Source: Lachnospiraceae bacterium
GTDB lineage: Bacteria; Bacillota; Clostridia; Lachnospirales; Lachnospiraceae
Length of the DNA stretch: 64,000 nucleotides
Assembly: GCA_024685315.1 (NCBI GenBank)
Contig: JAIKVW010000023.1
Location: 1 to 64,000, forward strand
Direction of reading: 5' to 3'
In this document: one piece after another, positions 1 to 9,293 of the stretch
Layout: every line of letters starts with the position of its first letter
Numbering within the stretch: the first letter of the stretch is position 1
Notes under the pieces: model-generated
What the model saw: only the letters and a program-made list of their open reading frames with translations
What the model was told of the DNA's origin: nothing
Databases searched by the model: none
Translations under genes and position numbers: made by a program

Positions 1-719
1 CCCATGAGAGCGCGAACACCCTCATGGAGGCGGTAGGGCTTGTGGACCTGCTGATACCGCGCGGCGGCGCCGGGCTTATCCGCCGGGTGACCGAGAATGC
101 CAAAGTTCCCTGCATACAGACCGGAAGCGGTATCTGCCACATTTACATTGACAAGACCGCAGATATCGGGATGGCCCTTAATATAGTAAATAACGCGAAG
201 ACCTCCAGGCCTTCGGTCTGCAACGCGGAAGAGGTGTGTCTCGTTCATGAGGACATCGCGGAGAAATTCCTGCCGCTGCTGAAGACCGTGCTGGTGGACG
301 ACCGCGAGCAGGACGGCCTGCCTCCGGTAGAGCTGAGGCTTGACGAAAAGGCAGCTGCCATAATCCCGGGCACGCCCGCCGGGGAAAATGATTTCGACAC
401 GGAATTTCTTGATTACATCCTTGCGGTAAAGATCGTCGGGAGCACGGCCGAGGCAGTGCAGCACATACTGAAGCACAGCACCGGCCACAGTGAAGCCATT
501 ATTACAAGCAGCCAGGAGGACGCAGACATATTTGTCAGAGACGTCGACAGTTCATCGGTTTATGTGAATGCTTCCACCAGGTTTACAGACGGAGGCGAGT
601 TCGGCCTCGGCTGCGAGATGGGCATTTCAACGCAGAAGCTTCACGCGAGAGGTCCGATGGGGCTCACCGAGCTCACGACCTACAAATACATTATCAACGG
701 AAACGGGCACATCAGGTAG
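1..719 (+). CDS. proA: Gamma-glutamyl phosphate reductase, 3' part
   Basis: NADPH-dependent reduction of gamma-glutamyl phosphate to glutamate semialdehyde, the second step of proline synthesis, in the cytoplasm. The frame is open from base 3 with no start, so the N-terminal part lies outside the window. Visible are the family motif [10 protein letters not shown], the stretch around the catalytic cysteine (SVCNAEEV, about residue 67 after the first in-frame ATG) and the C-terminal [20 protein letters not shown] block. Ends with TAG, 12 bases before proC, so the two proline genes form an operon. Confidence 0.95.
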   Translation, partial: HESANTLMEAVGLVDLLIPRGGAGLIRRVTENAKVPCIQTGSGICHIYIDKTADIGMALNIVNNAKTSRPSVCNAEEVCLVHEDIAEKFLPLLKTVLVDDREQDGLPPVELRLDEKAAAIIPGTPAGENDFDTEFLDYILAVKIVGSTAEAVQHILKHSTGHSEAIITSSQEDADIFVRDVDSSSVYVNASTRFTDGGEFGLGCEMGISTQKLHARGPMGLTELTTYKYIINGNGHIR

Positions 720-731
720 CAGGGAGATTTT

Positions 732-1544
732 ATGGCTTATAATTACGAATACGGGTTCATCGGGACCGGAAATATGGGAAGCGCGCTTGCGGCAGCTGTA
801 GCAGGAGGCTCGCCGGACAGCAGGATAATACTTTCGAACCGCACTGCGGAAAAAGCTGAGCGCCTTGCGGAGGCGTTTGACTGCACTGCCGGCGATAATA
901 TCACCGCCGCGCGCGAGTCAAAATATGTGGTGCTCGGAGTGAAGCCCCAGATGCTTCCTGAGCTTTCAGAGGAGATCAGAGATGCCTTTTCCGAAAACGA
1001 GGGCGGCGTGCTGGTGACCATGGCCGCAGGGATATCGACAGCAAAGCTTGGCGGGATGTTCGGAGGCGAAGTCCCTGTGATAAGGATCATGCCGAACACC
1101 CCGGTTTCCATAGGCGCGGGAGTCGTCCTTACCTGCAGGAACAGCCTGGTAAGCGATGAGGATTATGCGTCTTTCCGCGGTGACCTGTCTTTGGCAGGAG
1201 CCGTGCTCGACATTCCCGAAGAGATGATAGACAAAGCCTCCGTGGTATCCGGCTGCGGGCCCGCTTATTTCTTTATGTTCATGGAGTATATGGCGGACGC
1301 GGCAGTGGATCTCGGGATCGACCGGGAGACCGCGCTGGAACTCGTGCTGAACACCGGCGCCGGATCTGCGGCCCTCGCGCTTTCGTCACCGGAGACGCTC
1401 GGGAGGCTCAGAAAGAACGTCTGCAGCCCCGGAGGGAGCACCATAGAAGGCGTAAAGGCCTTCGATGAAGCCGGGCTTGAAGAGGCAGTGAACGGCGCGC
1501 TTTCCGCAGCCTACAGGCGCACCCTGGAGCTCGGAAAGGGTTAA
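732..1544 (+). CDS. proC: Pyrroline-5-carboxylate reductase
   Basis: Last step of proline synthesis: NAD(P)H-dependent reduction of pyrroline-5-carboxylate. 270 residues, the usual length. Rossmann glycine motif GFIGTGNMGSA near residues 8-18, RIMPNTPVSIGAG in the middle, and the C-terminal dimerisation block with VSGCGPAYFF and CSPGGSTIEG. The start is supported by GGGAG 6-10 bases upstream. It follows proA directly, consistent with one proline operon. Confidence 0.96.
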   Translation: MAYNYEYGFIGTGNMGSALAAAVAGGSPDSRIILSNRTAEKAERLAEAFDCTAGDNITAARESKYVVLGVKPQMLPELSEEIRDAFSENEGGVLVTMAAGISTAKLGGMFGGEVPVIRIMPNTPVSIGAGVVLTCRNSLVSDEDYASFRGDLSLAGAVLDIPEEMIDKASVVSGCGPAYFFMFMEYMADAAVDLGIDRETALELVLNTGAGSAALALSSPETLGRLRKNVCSPGGSTIEGVKAFDEAGLEEAVNGALSAAYRRTLELGKG

Positions 1545-1551
1545 GCGCATA

Positions 1552-1580
1552 TTGTCTTTTAAAGCTGCTTACGATATAAT
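1552..1580 (+). promoter_or_regulatory. Sigma-70 promoter for xpaC-telA
   Basis: TTGTCT, 17-base spacer, TATAAT, in the 78-base gap between proC and xpaC. GGAGAG lies 8 bases before the ATG at 1623. Confidence 0.75.
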
Positions 1581-1622
1581 AATAAATTGGAAAAACAGAT
1601 CCTTTACCGGAGAGAATTATAA

Positions 1623-2885
1623 ATGTCTACACGCAATAACGATTTTATCGGGGACCAGATAAGGGACCTTGTAGAAAGCGCGATAAACGCGAGCGACTAC
1701 AGCAAGCTGGCCCAGGACATCAAAGACACAGTGGTCTCCGCGTTCGAGGAGATCATGGGAGGACCTTCGGGGAGCTATAACCGCTCTTCCGCAGGCACTT
1801 CTTCCCCTTCGGCGAGAGGGCGCTCTTATCAGAATCTGTACGGACAGAATCCTGCCGCCAATCCTTATTCAAGCAAGGATCGGTATCATTTTGAGCAGAC
1901 CCACTACAGATCCTCTGACGCATATAAGGCCAAGCAGGTCTCCAGGCCCAAATCGCCCAAGCTTCTGGCTGAGTACAGCCCGGAGACGGTGAAGTCCATA
2001 ATAGCTACAGGCGCAGGCGGAGCGGGAACGCTCGGTTTTGCGTCTCTTCTCGGCGGTGCGGTCGGAATAGCAGCTTCAGGAGGGAGCGCGGGACCCGCGA
2101 TAGGATTCCTGATCCCGCTCCTCGGAGTTTCGATCGGCGCGCTTATAGCAGGTATTAAGTCGCTTGGCCGCGGCAGCCGCTTCAAGATCTACAAGAGGGT
2201 CATCGGCGACCGGACTTACTGCGACGTCAAAGAACTAGCCCAGGCAGTTGGCAAGAGCGAGGAATTCGTCCGCAAAGAGCTGAAGACGATGATCAATAAA
2301 AAATACTTCCTCAAGGGCCGCCTTGACGACAGCGAGACCTGTCTGATGCTTGACGACGAGAGCTACTCAAAATATCTCCAGGCGAGGGAGTCATACCGCC
2401 AGGCACAGCGCGAGAAAGCCGAAAAGGAAAAGGAAGACGCAAGGCTTGCCGGGAACACCGAGCTTGTGAATGCGATCGAGGAAGGCCAGCGCTACATCAG
2501 GCAGATCCACGAAGCGAACGAGGCTATACCTGCGGAGTCGATCTCATTAAAGCTCGACAGGATGGAAGACATAGTCACGAAGATATTCGAGGTGCTGAAA
2601 GAGAAGCCCGACCAGCTCCCGAGGCTCCGCAAGTTCATGAAGTACTATATGCCTACCACGATAAAGCTCGTGGAAGCCTACAAGGAGCTTGATTCGCAGC
2701 CCGAGGAAGTCGAGACCATTATTAAGTCCAAAAAGGAAATTGAAGATACTATCGATACTATTAACGCCGCTTATGTGAAACTCCTTGACAGCTTCTACGA
2801 GGAATCCGCGATAGATGTCAAGAGCGATATCTCAGTCCTTCAGTCCATGCTTGCGCAGGAAGGACTGACCAATAAGCCTTTTTAA
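1623..2885 (+). CDS. xpaC: XpaC-family membrane-associated protein
   Basis: Member of the family annotated as 5-bromo-4-chloroindolyl phosphate hydrolysis protein; its biochemical role is not established. 420 residues: a low-complexity Ser/Gly/Tyr-rich N-terminal part (to about 115), a glycine/alanine-rich hydrophobic hairpin at about 130-178 that looks like two membrane segments, then a charged helical C-terminal half with the characteristic YMPTTIKLVEAY block near 340. The next gene is telA, the same pairing as in Bacillus (xpaC-yaaN), which supports the call. The paired proteins may act together at the membrane; this is inference. Confidence 0.85.
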   Translation: MSTRNNDFIGDQIRDLVESAINASDYSKLAQDIKDTVVSAFEEIMGGPSGSYNRSSAGTSSPSARGRSYQNLYGQNPAANPYSSKDRYHFEQTHYRSSDAYKAKQVSRPKSPKLLAEYSPETVKSIIATGAGGAGTLGFASLLGGAVGIAASGGSAGPAIGFLIPLLGVSIGALIAGIKSLGRGSRFKIYKRVIGDRTYCDVKELAQAVGKSEEFVRKELKTMINKKYFLKGRLDDSETCLMLDDESYSKYLQARESYRQAQREKAEKEKEDARLAGNTELVNAIEEGQRYIRQIHEANEAIPAESISLKLDRMEDIVTKIFEVLKEKPDQLPRLRKFMKYYMPTTIKLVEAYKELDSQPEEVETIIKSKKEIEDTIDTINAAYVKLLDSFYEESAIDVKSDISVLQSMLAQEGLTNKPF

Positions 2886-2915
2886 TCACCGCACACTTCA
2901 GGAGGAAAGATTGCA

Positions 2916-4133
2916 ATGAGCGAGAATACCGAGTTTAACCAGGAAAACACCATGGAGACATTTGATCAGGCTATGGGCGGAACGGCAGCTGCGGCAGCGC
3001 CTACACTGACATTTGAACCCTTCAAGGAAGAGCAGAAGGAGGATCCCCTCCAGGCTGCGGCATCCCAGAATATTACCGCTGCCGCAAGGGATCTCGATGA
3101 GAGCAATCTTACTCCCGAAGAGAGGAAGATGGTCGACGAATTCTCGAAGCAGATCGACGTCACCAATTCCACCCAGATAATGCAGTACGGAGCCGGAGCC
3201 CAGGCCAAGGTCGCAAGCTTTTCCGAGACAGCCCTTGAGAAGGTCCAGAATAAGGACCTTGGAGAGATCGGGGATATGATCTCAAGCGTTGTTACCGAGC
3301 TCAAGGGTTTCGACGTTGAAAAAGAATCAAAGGGAGTTTTCGGCTTCTTCAAGAAGCAGGCCAACAAGGCTTCTACGCTTAAGGAGAAATACTCAAAAGT
3401 CTCCGGAAGCATAGACAGGATCACGGAATCACTTGAGAACCACCAGGTCACCCTGATGAAGGACGTTGCGACCCTTGACCAGCTTTACGAGCTCAACAAG
3501 AACTATTATAAAGAGCTTTCGATGTATATCATTGCAGGCAAGAAAAAGCTCAGCCACATCGAGCAGGTAGAGATCCCCGAGCTGGAAAAGAAGGCCAGGG
3601 AGAGCGGCAGTCAGGAAGACGCCCAGGCGGTCAGCGACCTTTCCTCAATGGCCAACAGGTTTGAGAAGAAGCTCTACGACCTTGAGCTTACCCGTACGAT
3701 ATCACTCCAGATGGCCCCGCAGATCAGGCTGGTGCAGAACAGCGACGTGATGATGTCTGACAAGATCCAGTCGACCATCGTGAATACCATACCCCTCTGG
3801 AAGAGCCAGATGGTCATCGCGCTTGGGGTACAGCATTCTGCAGAGGCTGCAAAGGCGCAGAAAGAGGTATCTGAGCTCACTAACGCAATGCTCAAGGAGA
3901 ACGCTGAGAAGCTTAAGACTGCTTCAATAGAGGTCGCACAGGAGTCTGAGCGCGGAGTTGTTGATATCGAGACCCTTGCAGCTACGAACAATGAATTAAT
4001 CTCCACTCTCGACGAAGTCCTCAGGATCCAGACCGAGGGCAGGGAGAAGAGAAGGACCGCTGAGGCGGAGCTCGAGAAGATCGAGGCAGATCTTAAGAAC
4101 AAGCTCCTCAACATGCGTTCATCAGTTTCGTAA
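2916..4133 (+). CDS. telA: TelA-family (toxic anion resistance) protein
   Basis: 405-residue, almost wholly alpha-helical and coiled-coil protein of the TelA/YaaN family. The name comes from tellurite resistance, but the molecular function is unknown. The N-terminal 70 residues are Ala/Gln/Glu rich; core family features are FGFFKK (about 145), HQVTLMKDVATLDQLYELN (about 175) and PQIRLVQNSDVMMSDKIQ (about 268). Strong GGAGGAAAG site upstream. It is 30 bases downstream of xpaC and followed by a terminator, so the pair is a bicistronic unit. Confidence 0.9.
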   Translation: MSENTEFNQENTMETFDQAMGGTAAAAAPTLTFEPFKEEQKEDPLQAAASQNITAAARDLDESNLTPEERKMVDEFSKQIDVTNSTQIMQYGAGAQAKVASFSETALEKVQNKDLGEIGDMISSVVTELKGFDVEKESKGVFGFFKKQANKASTLKEKYSKVSGSIDRITESLENHQVTLMKDVATLDQLYELNKNYYKELSMYIIAGKKKLSHIEQVEIPELEKKARESGSQEDAQAVSDLSSMANRFEKKLYDLELTRTISLQMAPQIRLVQNSDVMMSDKIQSTIVNTIPLWKSQMVIALGVQHSAEAAKAQKEVSELTNAMLKENAEKLKTASIEVAQESERGVVDIETLAATNNELISTLDEVLRIQTEGREKRRTAEAELEKIEADLKNKLLNMRSSVS

Positions 4134-4152
4134 GCCGTAACGTAAAGAACAC

Positions 4153-4197
4153 AGGCTGCCGCGGGAGACTCATTGCTGAGCATGCGGCAGCCTTTTG
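4153..4197 (+). terminator. Rho-independent terminator after telA
   Basis: AGGCTGCCGC and GCGGCAGCCT pair perfectly around a 21-base loop, followed by TTT. Ends the xpaC-telA transcript. Confidence 0.8.
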
Positions 4198-4231
4198 TGA
4201 TAAGAACACTATTTTTCTCCAGGAGGCGCGG

Positions 4232-5242
4232 ATGAATATACGGCAGGAGAGGGAAGCCTGGGAGAGAAAGTATCTGAGCCCTTATGCAGCCCTGTCGGAG
4301 AATTCCTTCGGAAGGGACCGCTTTGAGGAACCTGACGATATCAGGCCGGTATACCAGCGGGACAGGGACAGGATACTGCATTCCAAATCTTTCCGCAGAT
4401 TAAAGCATAAGACCCAGGTGTTTCTGGCACCGCTCGGCGATCATTACCGGACGAGGCTTACCCACACTCTCGAGGTGGCCCAGATCGCGCGCACCATCAC
4501 CAGAGCGCTGAATCTGAATGAAGACCTTGCGGAGGCGATCGCGCTCGGACATGACCTGGGGCATACCCCGTTCGGCCATGCCGGAGAGATGGTGCTTAAT
4601 GAAGTCTGCCCGGAGGGATTCAGGCATAACGAGCAGTCAGTACGCGTGGTGGAAGTCCTTGAGAAGGACGGCAGGGGACTGAATCTGACAAAGGAAGTCC
4701 GCGACGGGATGCTGAACCACTCGCTTTCCCTGATGCCCGCAACGCTCGAGGGAAGGGTGGTCAGGCTTTCAGACAAGATCGCCTACATTAACCATGACAT
4801 TGACGACGCGATCCGCGGCAGGATCATTTCCGAGGATGAGATCCCGAAGGAATATACCAGCGTGCTCGGCAGCAGCATAAAGGAAAGGCTGAATTTCCTG
4901 ATCCACGACGTTATCGATTCAAGCATCGGAAAGCCGGACATAAGCATGTCTGCGAAGGGCGAAGCCGCCATGCACGGGATGAGGGAGTACATGTTTAAGC
5001 ATGTATACCGGAATTCACGGGCGAAGGATGAGGAAGGCAAGGCAAAGAACATGCTGAAGAGCCTTTATTTCCATTTCCGGGACCATCCGGATAAGATGCC
5101 CGCGGAATACTGCCGCATGCTGGAGGAAGGGAAATATTCCCTTGACCGCGTAGTGTGCGACTATATTTCCGGAATGACGGACCAGTTCGCGATAGAAATA
5201 TACGAAGATCTTTACGTGCCAAGGCCTTGGAAGGTGCTCTGA
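4232..5242 (+). CDS. dgt: dGTP triphosphohydrolase-like HD protein
   Basis: Predicted to hydrolyse deoxynucleoside triphosphates to the nucleoside and triphosphate. 336 residues, the short Gram-positive form that sits ahead of dnaG in many Clostridia. HD-domain metal ligands are visible: H78 (THTLE), H107-D108 (GHDLGHTPFGH) and an aspartate in the later LSDKIAY motif. The N-terminal SFRRLKHKTQVF block is typical. AGGAGG precedes the ATG. Starts 35 bases after the telA terminator and probably begins the dnaG operon; I did not find a clear promoter. Confidence 0.9.
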   Translation: MNIRQEREAWERKYLSPYAALSENSFGRDRFEEPDDIRPVYQRDRDRILHSKSFRRLKHKTQVFLAPLGDHYRTRLTHTLEVAQIARTITRALNLNEDLAEAIALGHDLGHTPFGHAGEMVLNEVCPEGFRHNEQSVRVVEVLEKDGRGLNLTKEVRDGMLNHSLSLMPATLEGRVVRLSDKIAYINHDIDDAIRGRIISEDEIPKEYTSVLGSSIKERLNFLIHDVIDSSIGKPDISMSAKGEAAMHGMREYMFKHVYRNSRAKDEEGKAKNMLKSLYFHFRDHPDKMPAEYCRMLEEGKYSLDRVVCDYISGMTDQFAIEIYEDLYVPRPWKVL

Positions 5243-5279
5243 CACATTATAAATATTAAAAAGAGGAGGTGACAGCGGT

Positions 5280-7094
5280 ATGTATTATCCGGACGAGATA
5301 ATTGAAGAAGTCAGGAGCCGGACAAATATAGTTGACGTGATCGGAAGCTATGTTAAGCTCCAGAAAAAAGGCGGATCGTACTTTGCCCGCTGTCCGTTCC
5401 ACAGCGAGAAGACCCCTTCATTCTCGGTGAGCCCCTCCAAGCAGATGTATTACTGTTTCGGATGCCATGCCGGGGGATCGGTCTTCACCTTCCTCATGCA
5501 GTATGAGAACATATCCTTCAACGAGGCGGTGAGCGAGCTTGCGGGCCGCGCGGGCGTAGCGCTCCCTCAGGCAGAGCTTTCCGGGGAGGAGAGAAAGAGG
5601 GAGAACCTGCGGCAGCAGCTGTTTGACATTAACCGCGAGGCGGCGCAGTATTTCCACAAGAACCTCCGTTCCGACAAGGGCGAACGCTCGAGGAACTACC
5701 TGGGAGGCCGCGCGCTTACCTGGGAGACCTGTGTGAACTGGGGCCTCGGCTATGCCGGCAATTACAATAATGAGCTTTACAGGCACCTTAAGGATAAGGG
5801 GTACAGCGACGAAGTCCTCGGGAAGAGCGGGCTTTTTGTCGTCAACGAAAAGAGCGGGTTCAGGGACAAATTCTGGAACCGCGTGATGTTCCCCATAATG
5901 GACGTAAACAATAAGGTTATCGCTTTCGGCGGCCGCATTATGGGCCAGGGAGAGCCGAAATACCTTAATTCCAACGAAACGGATATATTTAATAAGAGAA
6001 GGAATCTCTACGGGCTTAATTATGCGAAAAAGAGCCGCGTCCCTTACCTTATCCTCTGCGAGGGCTATATGGACGTGATCTCCATGCACCAGGCAGGGTT
6101 CACGAACGCGGTCGCTTCACTTGGTACCGCGTTTACATCGGAGCAATGCACCCTCATAAAACGCTACAGCCAGGAGGTCAGGCTTGCCTATGACAGCGAC
6201 CTCGCGGGCCGGAGCGCCGCGCTGAGGGCCATCCCGATACTAAGGAAGAGCGGGATCAGGGCAAGGGTGATCAACATGCAGCCATGCAAGGATCCTGATG
6301 AGTTCATCAAGCAGTTCGGAAAGGACGAGTTCCAGTCAAGGATAGACAATGCCCAGAACGGGTTCATGTTCGAACTGGATCAGCTCTGCACCCGCTACGA
6401 TATGTCGGATCCGGAAGGGAAATCTGCTTTTGAGATCGCTGCGGCGAAGAAGATGCTGGAGCTTTCCGAGCCTCTCGAGAGGGAGAACTACATGACCGCC
6501 TTCTGTGAGCGGTACGGGATAGACATTTCGAATTTCAGGCGGACCGTGAACCATTACGGGGCAGCGCTCGGGACCGTGGACTACGCTGCGGTGCAGGGAG
6601 CTGTGTCAGAAGATGCCGGGGAAGCCCAGGAGTTCAGGGGATATCTTCCTGAGAGCAGGGAGAAAGGCGCGGGAAGGAATTCCTCGAATGCGGCCAGCGA
6701 CGCGGCAGTAGCGGAGAGGCTCCTGCTCGGATACATCGCCGAAAACCCGGGGATAATGGAAAAGCTTGACAGCATCATTTCTCCGGATGATTTTACCGAT
6801 CCGGTGTGCAGGAAGACCGCGGAGATAGTGATCCCTGAGGCCCGCGCGGGGAGGAAGCCTCTCGCGGTCAGGCTGGTCAACAGTTTTGAAGACCTCGAAG
6901 AGCAGAAGGAAGCCGCGGAGATATTTAATTCCACATTTGTGGCGGACCCGACGCAGAAAAACATTGAGACCGCGCTTAACGACGTGGTCAGAAGGGTCAA
7001 GCAGAACAAGATCAGTTCTTCGAAAGATATGCCTCTTGACGAGATGATCAGGAGGAAAAAAGAGCTCCAGAGTCTGCGTATCAGCCTGGATTAA
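5280..7094 (+). CDS. dnaG: DNA primase
   Basis: Makes RNA primers at the replication fork. 604 residues. N-terminal CHC2 zinc finger with C38, H41, C59, C62; catalytic Toprim core with E261 and D265 (CEGYMDVI) and D305/D307 (YDSD); C-terminal helicase-binding region from about 470 to the end, after a low-complexity linker. AGAGGAGGTGA lies just upstream of the ATG. Sits between dgt and a sigma-factor gene, the usual macromolecular-synthesis operon order. Confidence 0.97.
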   Translation: MYYPDEIIEEVRSRTNIVDVIGSYVKLQKKGGSYFARCPFHSEKTPSFSVSPSKQMYYCFGCHAGGSVFTFLMQYENISFNEAVSELAGRAGVALPQAELSGEERKRENLRQQLFDINREAAQYFHKNLRSDKGERSRNYLGGRALTWETCVNWGLGYAGNYNNELYRHLKDKGYSDEVLGKSGLFVVNEKSGFRDKFWNRVMFPIMDVNNKVIAFGGRIMGQGEPKYLNSNETDIFNKRRNLYGLNYAKKSRVPYLILCEGYMDVISMHQAGFTNAVASLGTAFTSEQCTLIKRYSQEVRLAYDSDLAGRSAALRAIPILRKSGIRARVINMQPCKDPDEFIKQFGKDEFQSRIDNAQNGFMFELDQLCTRYDMSDPEGKSAFEIAAAKKMLELSEPLERENYMTAFCERYGIDISNFRRTVNHYGAALGTVDYAAVQGAVSEDAGEAQEFRGYLPESREKGAGRNSSNAASDAAVAERLLLGYIAENPGIMEKLDSIISPDDFTDPVCRKTAEIVIPEARAGRKPLAVRLVNSFEDLEEQKEAAEIFNSTFVADPTQKNIETALNDVVRRVKQNKISSSKDMPLDEMIRRKKELQSLRISLD

Positions 7095-7121
7095 GGCTTG
7101 AGGAAGGAGAAAGGATACAGT

Positions 7122-7694
7122 ATGTCTGAGAGTGAGATTTTAGGCGGGCTCATGTTCGACCCCAATGACTTTTCGGTCCCTGAGGGGGTAGGCGTGAATG
7201 ACCCGATAAGGGAATATCTGGAAGAGGCAGCGCTCATTCCTGCTCTGGAGGCGGAGGAGGAAGCGCTTCTCGCGGCGAAGGCCGCGGAGGGTGACGAGGA
7301 AGCCATAGAAGCCCTGATAAACGGAAACCTGCGGCTCCCGATCTGCATCGCCAGAGAGTTCAACGACGGAGGCCTGCCATTCTCGGACCTTGTCCAGGAG
7401 GGGAATTTTGGGCTCGTTGAAGCCGCCGGGGATTTCGGGAATGAAGCCTCCGGGAACATCTCCTTCCGCGAATACGCGGTCTGGAAGATAAGGAACAGCA
7501 TCCAGGACGCCCTCTATGCCCTTGTGAGGGATATCGGGGTGGCCCAGGAGTCGGCCGCGACACTCAACAAGGCCGAGGAGATCAGGAAGGTGATCGAGGC
7601 CAATGAGGACCGTGAGGCAAGCGACGAAGAGCTTGCGCAGAAGGTCGGGGTCACCGCTGAAAGGCTTCAGGCCATGAGAGATCTTGTAAAATGA
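7122..7694 (+). CDS. Short sigma-70-like protein lacking region 4
   Basis: 190 residues in the position normally held by rpoD after dnaG. Similarity to sigma-70: region 1.2-like DPIREYLEEAALIP (27-40), region 2 with NLRLPICIAREF and FSDLVQEGNFGLVEA (69-101), a region 2.3/2.4 equivalent YAVWKIRNSIQDAL where housekeeping factors have YATWWIRQAI, and a region 3 helix-turn-helix ending at 190. There is no region 4, so no -35 recognition domain. The ATG at 7122 is chosen because AGGAAGGAGAAAGG lies just upstream; a TTG at 7098 is possible. Its stop overlaps the trmK start (ATGA). Could be an alternative sigma, an anti-sigma-like competitor or a degenerate rpoD paralogue. Confidence 0.75.
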   Translation: MSESEILGGLMFDPNDFSVPEGVGVNDPIREYLEEAALIPALEAEEEALLAAKAAEGDEEAIEALINGNLRLPICIAREFNDGGLPFSDLVQEGNFGLVEAAGDFGNEASGNISFREYAVWKIRNSIQDALYALVRDIGVAQESAATLNKAEEIRKVIEANEDREASDEELAQKVGVTAERLQAMRDLVK

Positions 7695-8461
7695 CGGCGC
7701 CGGTCCTTTCAGAAAGGCTGCAGGCTGTAGCGGATATGGTTCCGCGCTGCAGGAGCGCTGCGGATATCGGGACGGACCACGGATACATTCCGATATACCT
7801 GGTCTCCAGCGGGAGCGCGGACAGAGCGGCAGCCGCGGATCTTAGGCCTGGCCCGCTTTCCGCCGCCGAGGCAAATATTAAAGCCCGCGGGCTTTCGGAC
7901 AGGATAAGCCTCAGGCTGTCGGACGGTCTCGGGAATATTTCTCCTGAAGAAGCGGAGGTCATAGTGATCGCCGGTATGGGCGGGATGCTCACGGTGAAGA
8001 TCCTGACCGAAGGCAGGGAGCTCATGAAAAGCGCGAAGGCATGCGTTCTTGAGCCCCAGTCGGACCTTGGCAGCGTGAGGAGCTTCCTTTTCGCAGAGGG
8101 AATGAGCATTACCGCGGAGAAGATGGTCTTTGACGCGGGGAAATATTATACTGTAATTAGGGCGGAATTTGCCGGCCCCGAACGCGCTGCGGCAGAAGCA
8201 GCTGCTTACAGCCGTGCAGATCTGAGCTACGGTAAGCTCCTGATAGATTCAGGTGACCGGGTGCTTGAGGAAAAGCTTGAGGCCGGGAAGCAGAAGACGC
8301 TTTCTATCCTGGATCCCCTCGAGAAGGCGGCGGATGGGGATCTTCCCGGGAATCCGCGCACGGAAGAGAGGATGAGGGAGCTTAAGGAAGAGCTCCGGGA
8401 CATCGAAGAGGCGCTTTCGCGCATAAGGAGTTCGCGCTGCAAGGAGGGAGAAAAGCCTTGA
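7691..8461 (+). CDS. trmK: tRNA (adenine-22-N1)-methyltransferase
   Basis: SAM-dependent methylation of A22 in tRNA. 256 residues: class I methyltransferase fold with motif I ADIGTDHGYIPIYL (24-37), a DLRPGPLSAAEAN block, IAGMGGMLTVKIL and LEPQSDLGSVR, then a helical C-terminal extension (from about 180) as in the family. ATGA overlap with the sigma-like gene and TTGA overlap with the next gene imply translational coupling through sigma-like gene, trmK and NIF3. Confidence 0.93.
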   Translation: MTAPVLSERLQAVADMVPRCRSAADIGTDHGYIPIYLVSSGSADRAAAADLRPGPLSAAEANIKARGLSDRISLRLSDGLGNISPEEAEVIVIAGMGGMLTVKILTEGRELMKSAKACVLEPQSDLGSVRSFLFAEGMSITAEKMVFDAGKYYTVIRAEFAGPERAAAEAAAYSRADLSYGKLLIDSGDRVLEEKLEAGKQKTLSILDPLEKAADGDLPGNPRTEERMRELKEELRDIEEALSRIRSSRCKEGEKP

Positions 8462-9246
8462 AAATAAATGAGCTTATTAAGGATCTTGAGATACTTGCGC
8501 CGCCGGCCCTTGCGCTTCCCTGGGATAATCCGGGGCTGCTTGTAGGGGACGGAGAACGCGAAGTCACGAAAGTGTTCCTTGCGCTTGACGCCGGGAGCGG
8601 GGCGATAGGCCAGGCAGCAGAAAATGGCTGCGGCATGATCATTACCCACCATCCTATGATTTTTTCCGCTATCAAAGAAGTGCGCGCGGACGATCCTCTC
8701 GGGAAGCGCATAATCAAACTGATTAGAAACGACATGGCCTGCTACGCGATGCACACGAACTATGACGCAGCGGTCATGGCATGGATAGTGGCGGACCGGA
8801 TGGGGCTTCCGCGGGGCATCCCGCTGGAGACCGAGGCGGAGCATGAGGGCACCGGGCTTGGAATAGGGTTCATTTCAGAGCTTGCGCCGGAGAAGCAGAT
8901 GACTCTGCGTGAGCTTGCCGCCTCCGTAAAGGAGAAATTCGGGCTTCCCGAGGCAAGGTTCTACGGTGAGGCAGAGAGGCCGGTGAGGCGGATCGCCTGC
9001 TGCCCGGGATCCGGGAAGGGAATGGACGGGCCTGCGCTCGCGGGCGGCGCGGAGGTGCTGGTGACCGGAGACGTGGACCACCATTACGCCCTTGACTGCC
9101 TTGAAGAGGGCCTTGCGGTAATAGACGCAGGACACCACGGCCTCGAACATATTTTTACGGAGCACATGAGAGGGTGGTTTGCTGAAAAACACCCGGAGAT
9201 AACCGTATTTACACTTGAAGAAAAGTCACCGTTTTCGGTGGTGTGA
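8458..9246 (+). CDS. NIF3-family dinuclear metal protein
   Basis: Family once annotated as GTP cyclohydrolase I type 2; true substrate unknown. 262 residues with paired metal ligands: ITHHPMIF (H64, H65), HTNYDAA (D103) and DAGHHGLE near 225. Starts with TTG at 8458, overlapping the trmK stop; AAGGAGGGAG upstream supports it. The trmK-NIF3 pair is conserved in Firmicutes. No inserted PII-like domain is present, so this is the short form. Confidence 0.9.
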   Translation: MKINELIKDLEILAPPALALPWDNPGLLVGDGEREVTKVFLALDAGSGAIGQAAENGCGMIITHHPMIFSAIKEVRADDPLGKRIIKLIRNDMACYAMHTNYDAAVMAWIVADRMGLPRGIPLETEAEHEGTGLGIGFISELAPEKQMTLRELAASVKEKFGLPEARFYGEAERPVRRIACCPGSGKGMDGPALAGGAEVLVTGDVDHHYALDCLEEGLAVIDAGHHGLEHIFTEHMRGWFAEKHPEITVFTLEEKSPFSVV

Positions 9247-9293
9247 CTACTCTTTTCGCACCCTTTGCAAAACGACTCATCACGGAGGAAAGT

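Noticed and set aside
7690-7760. Frameshifted region 4 downstream of the short sigma factor
   Set aside because: The following bases code for the conserved N-terminus of TrmK, leaving no room for a lost sigma region 4.
9243-9293. GTG start that would add 17 residues to the TGS-kinase protein
   Set aside because: The added residues do not look like part of the TGS domain, and a strong Shine-Dalgarno supports ATG 9294; overlap coupling remains possible.
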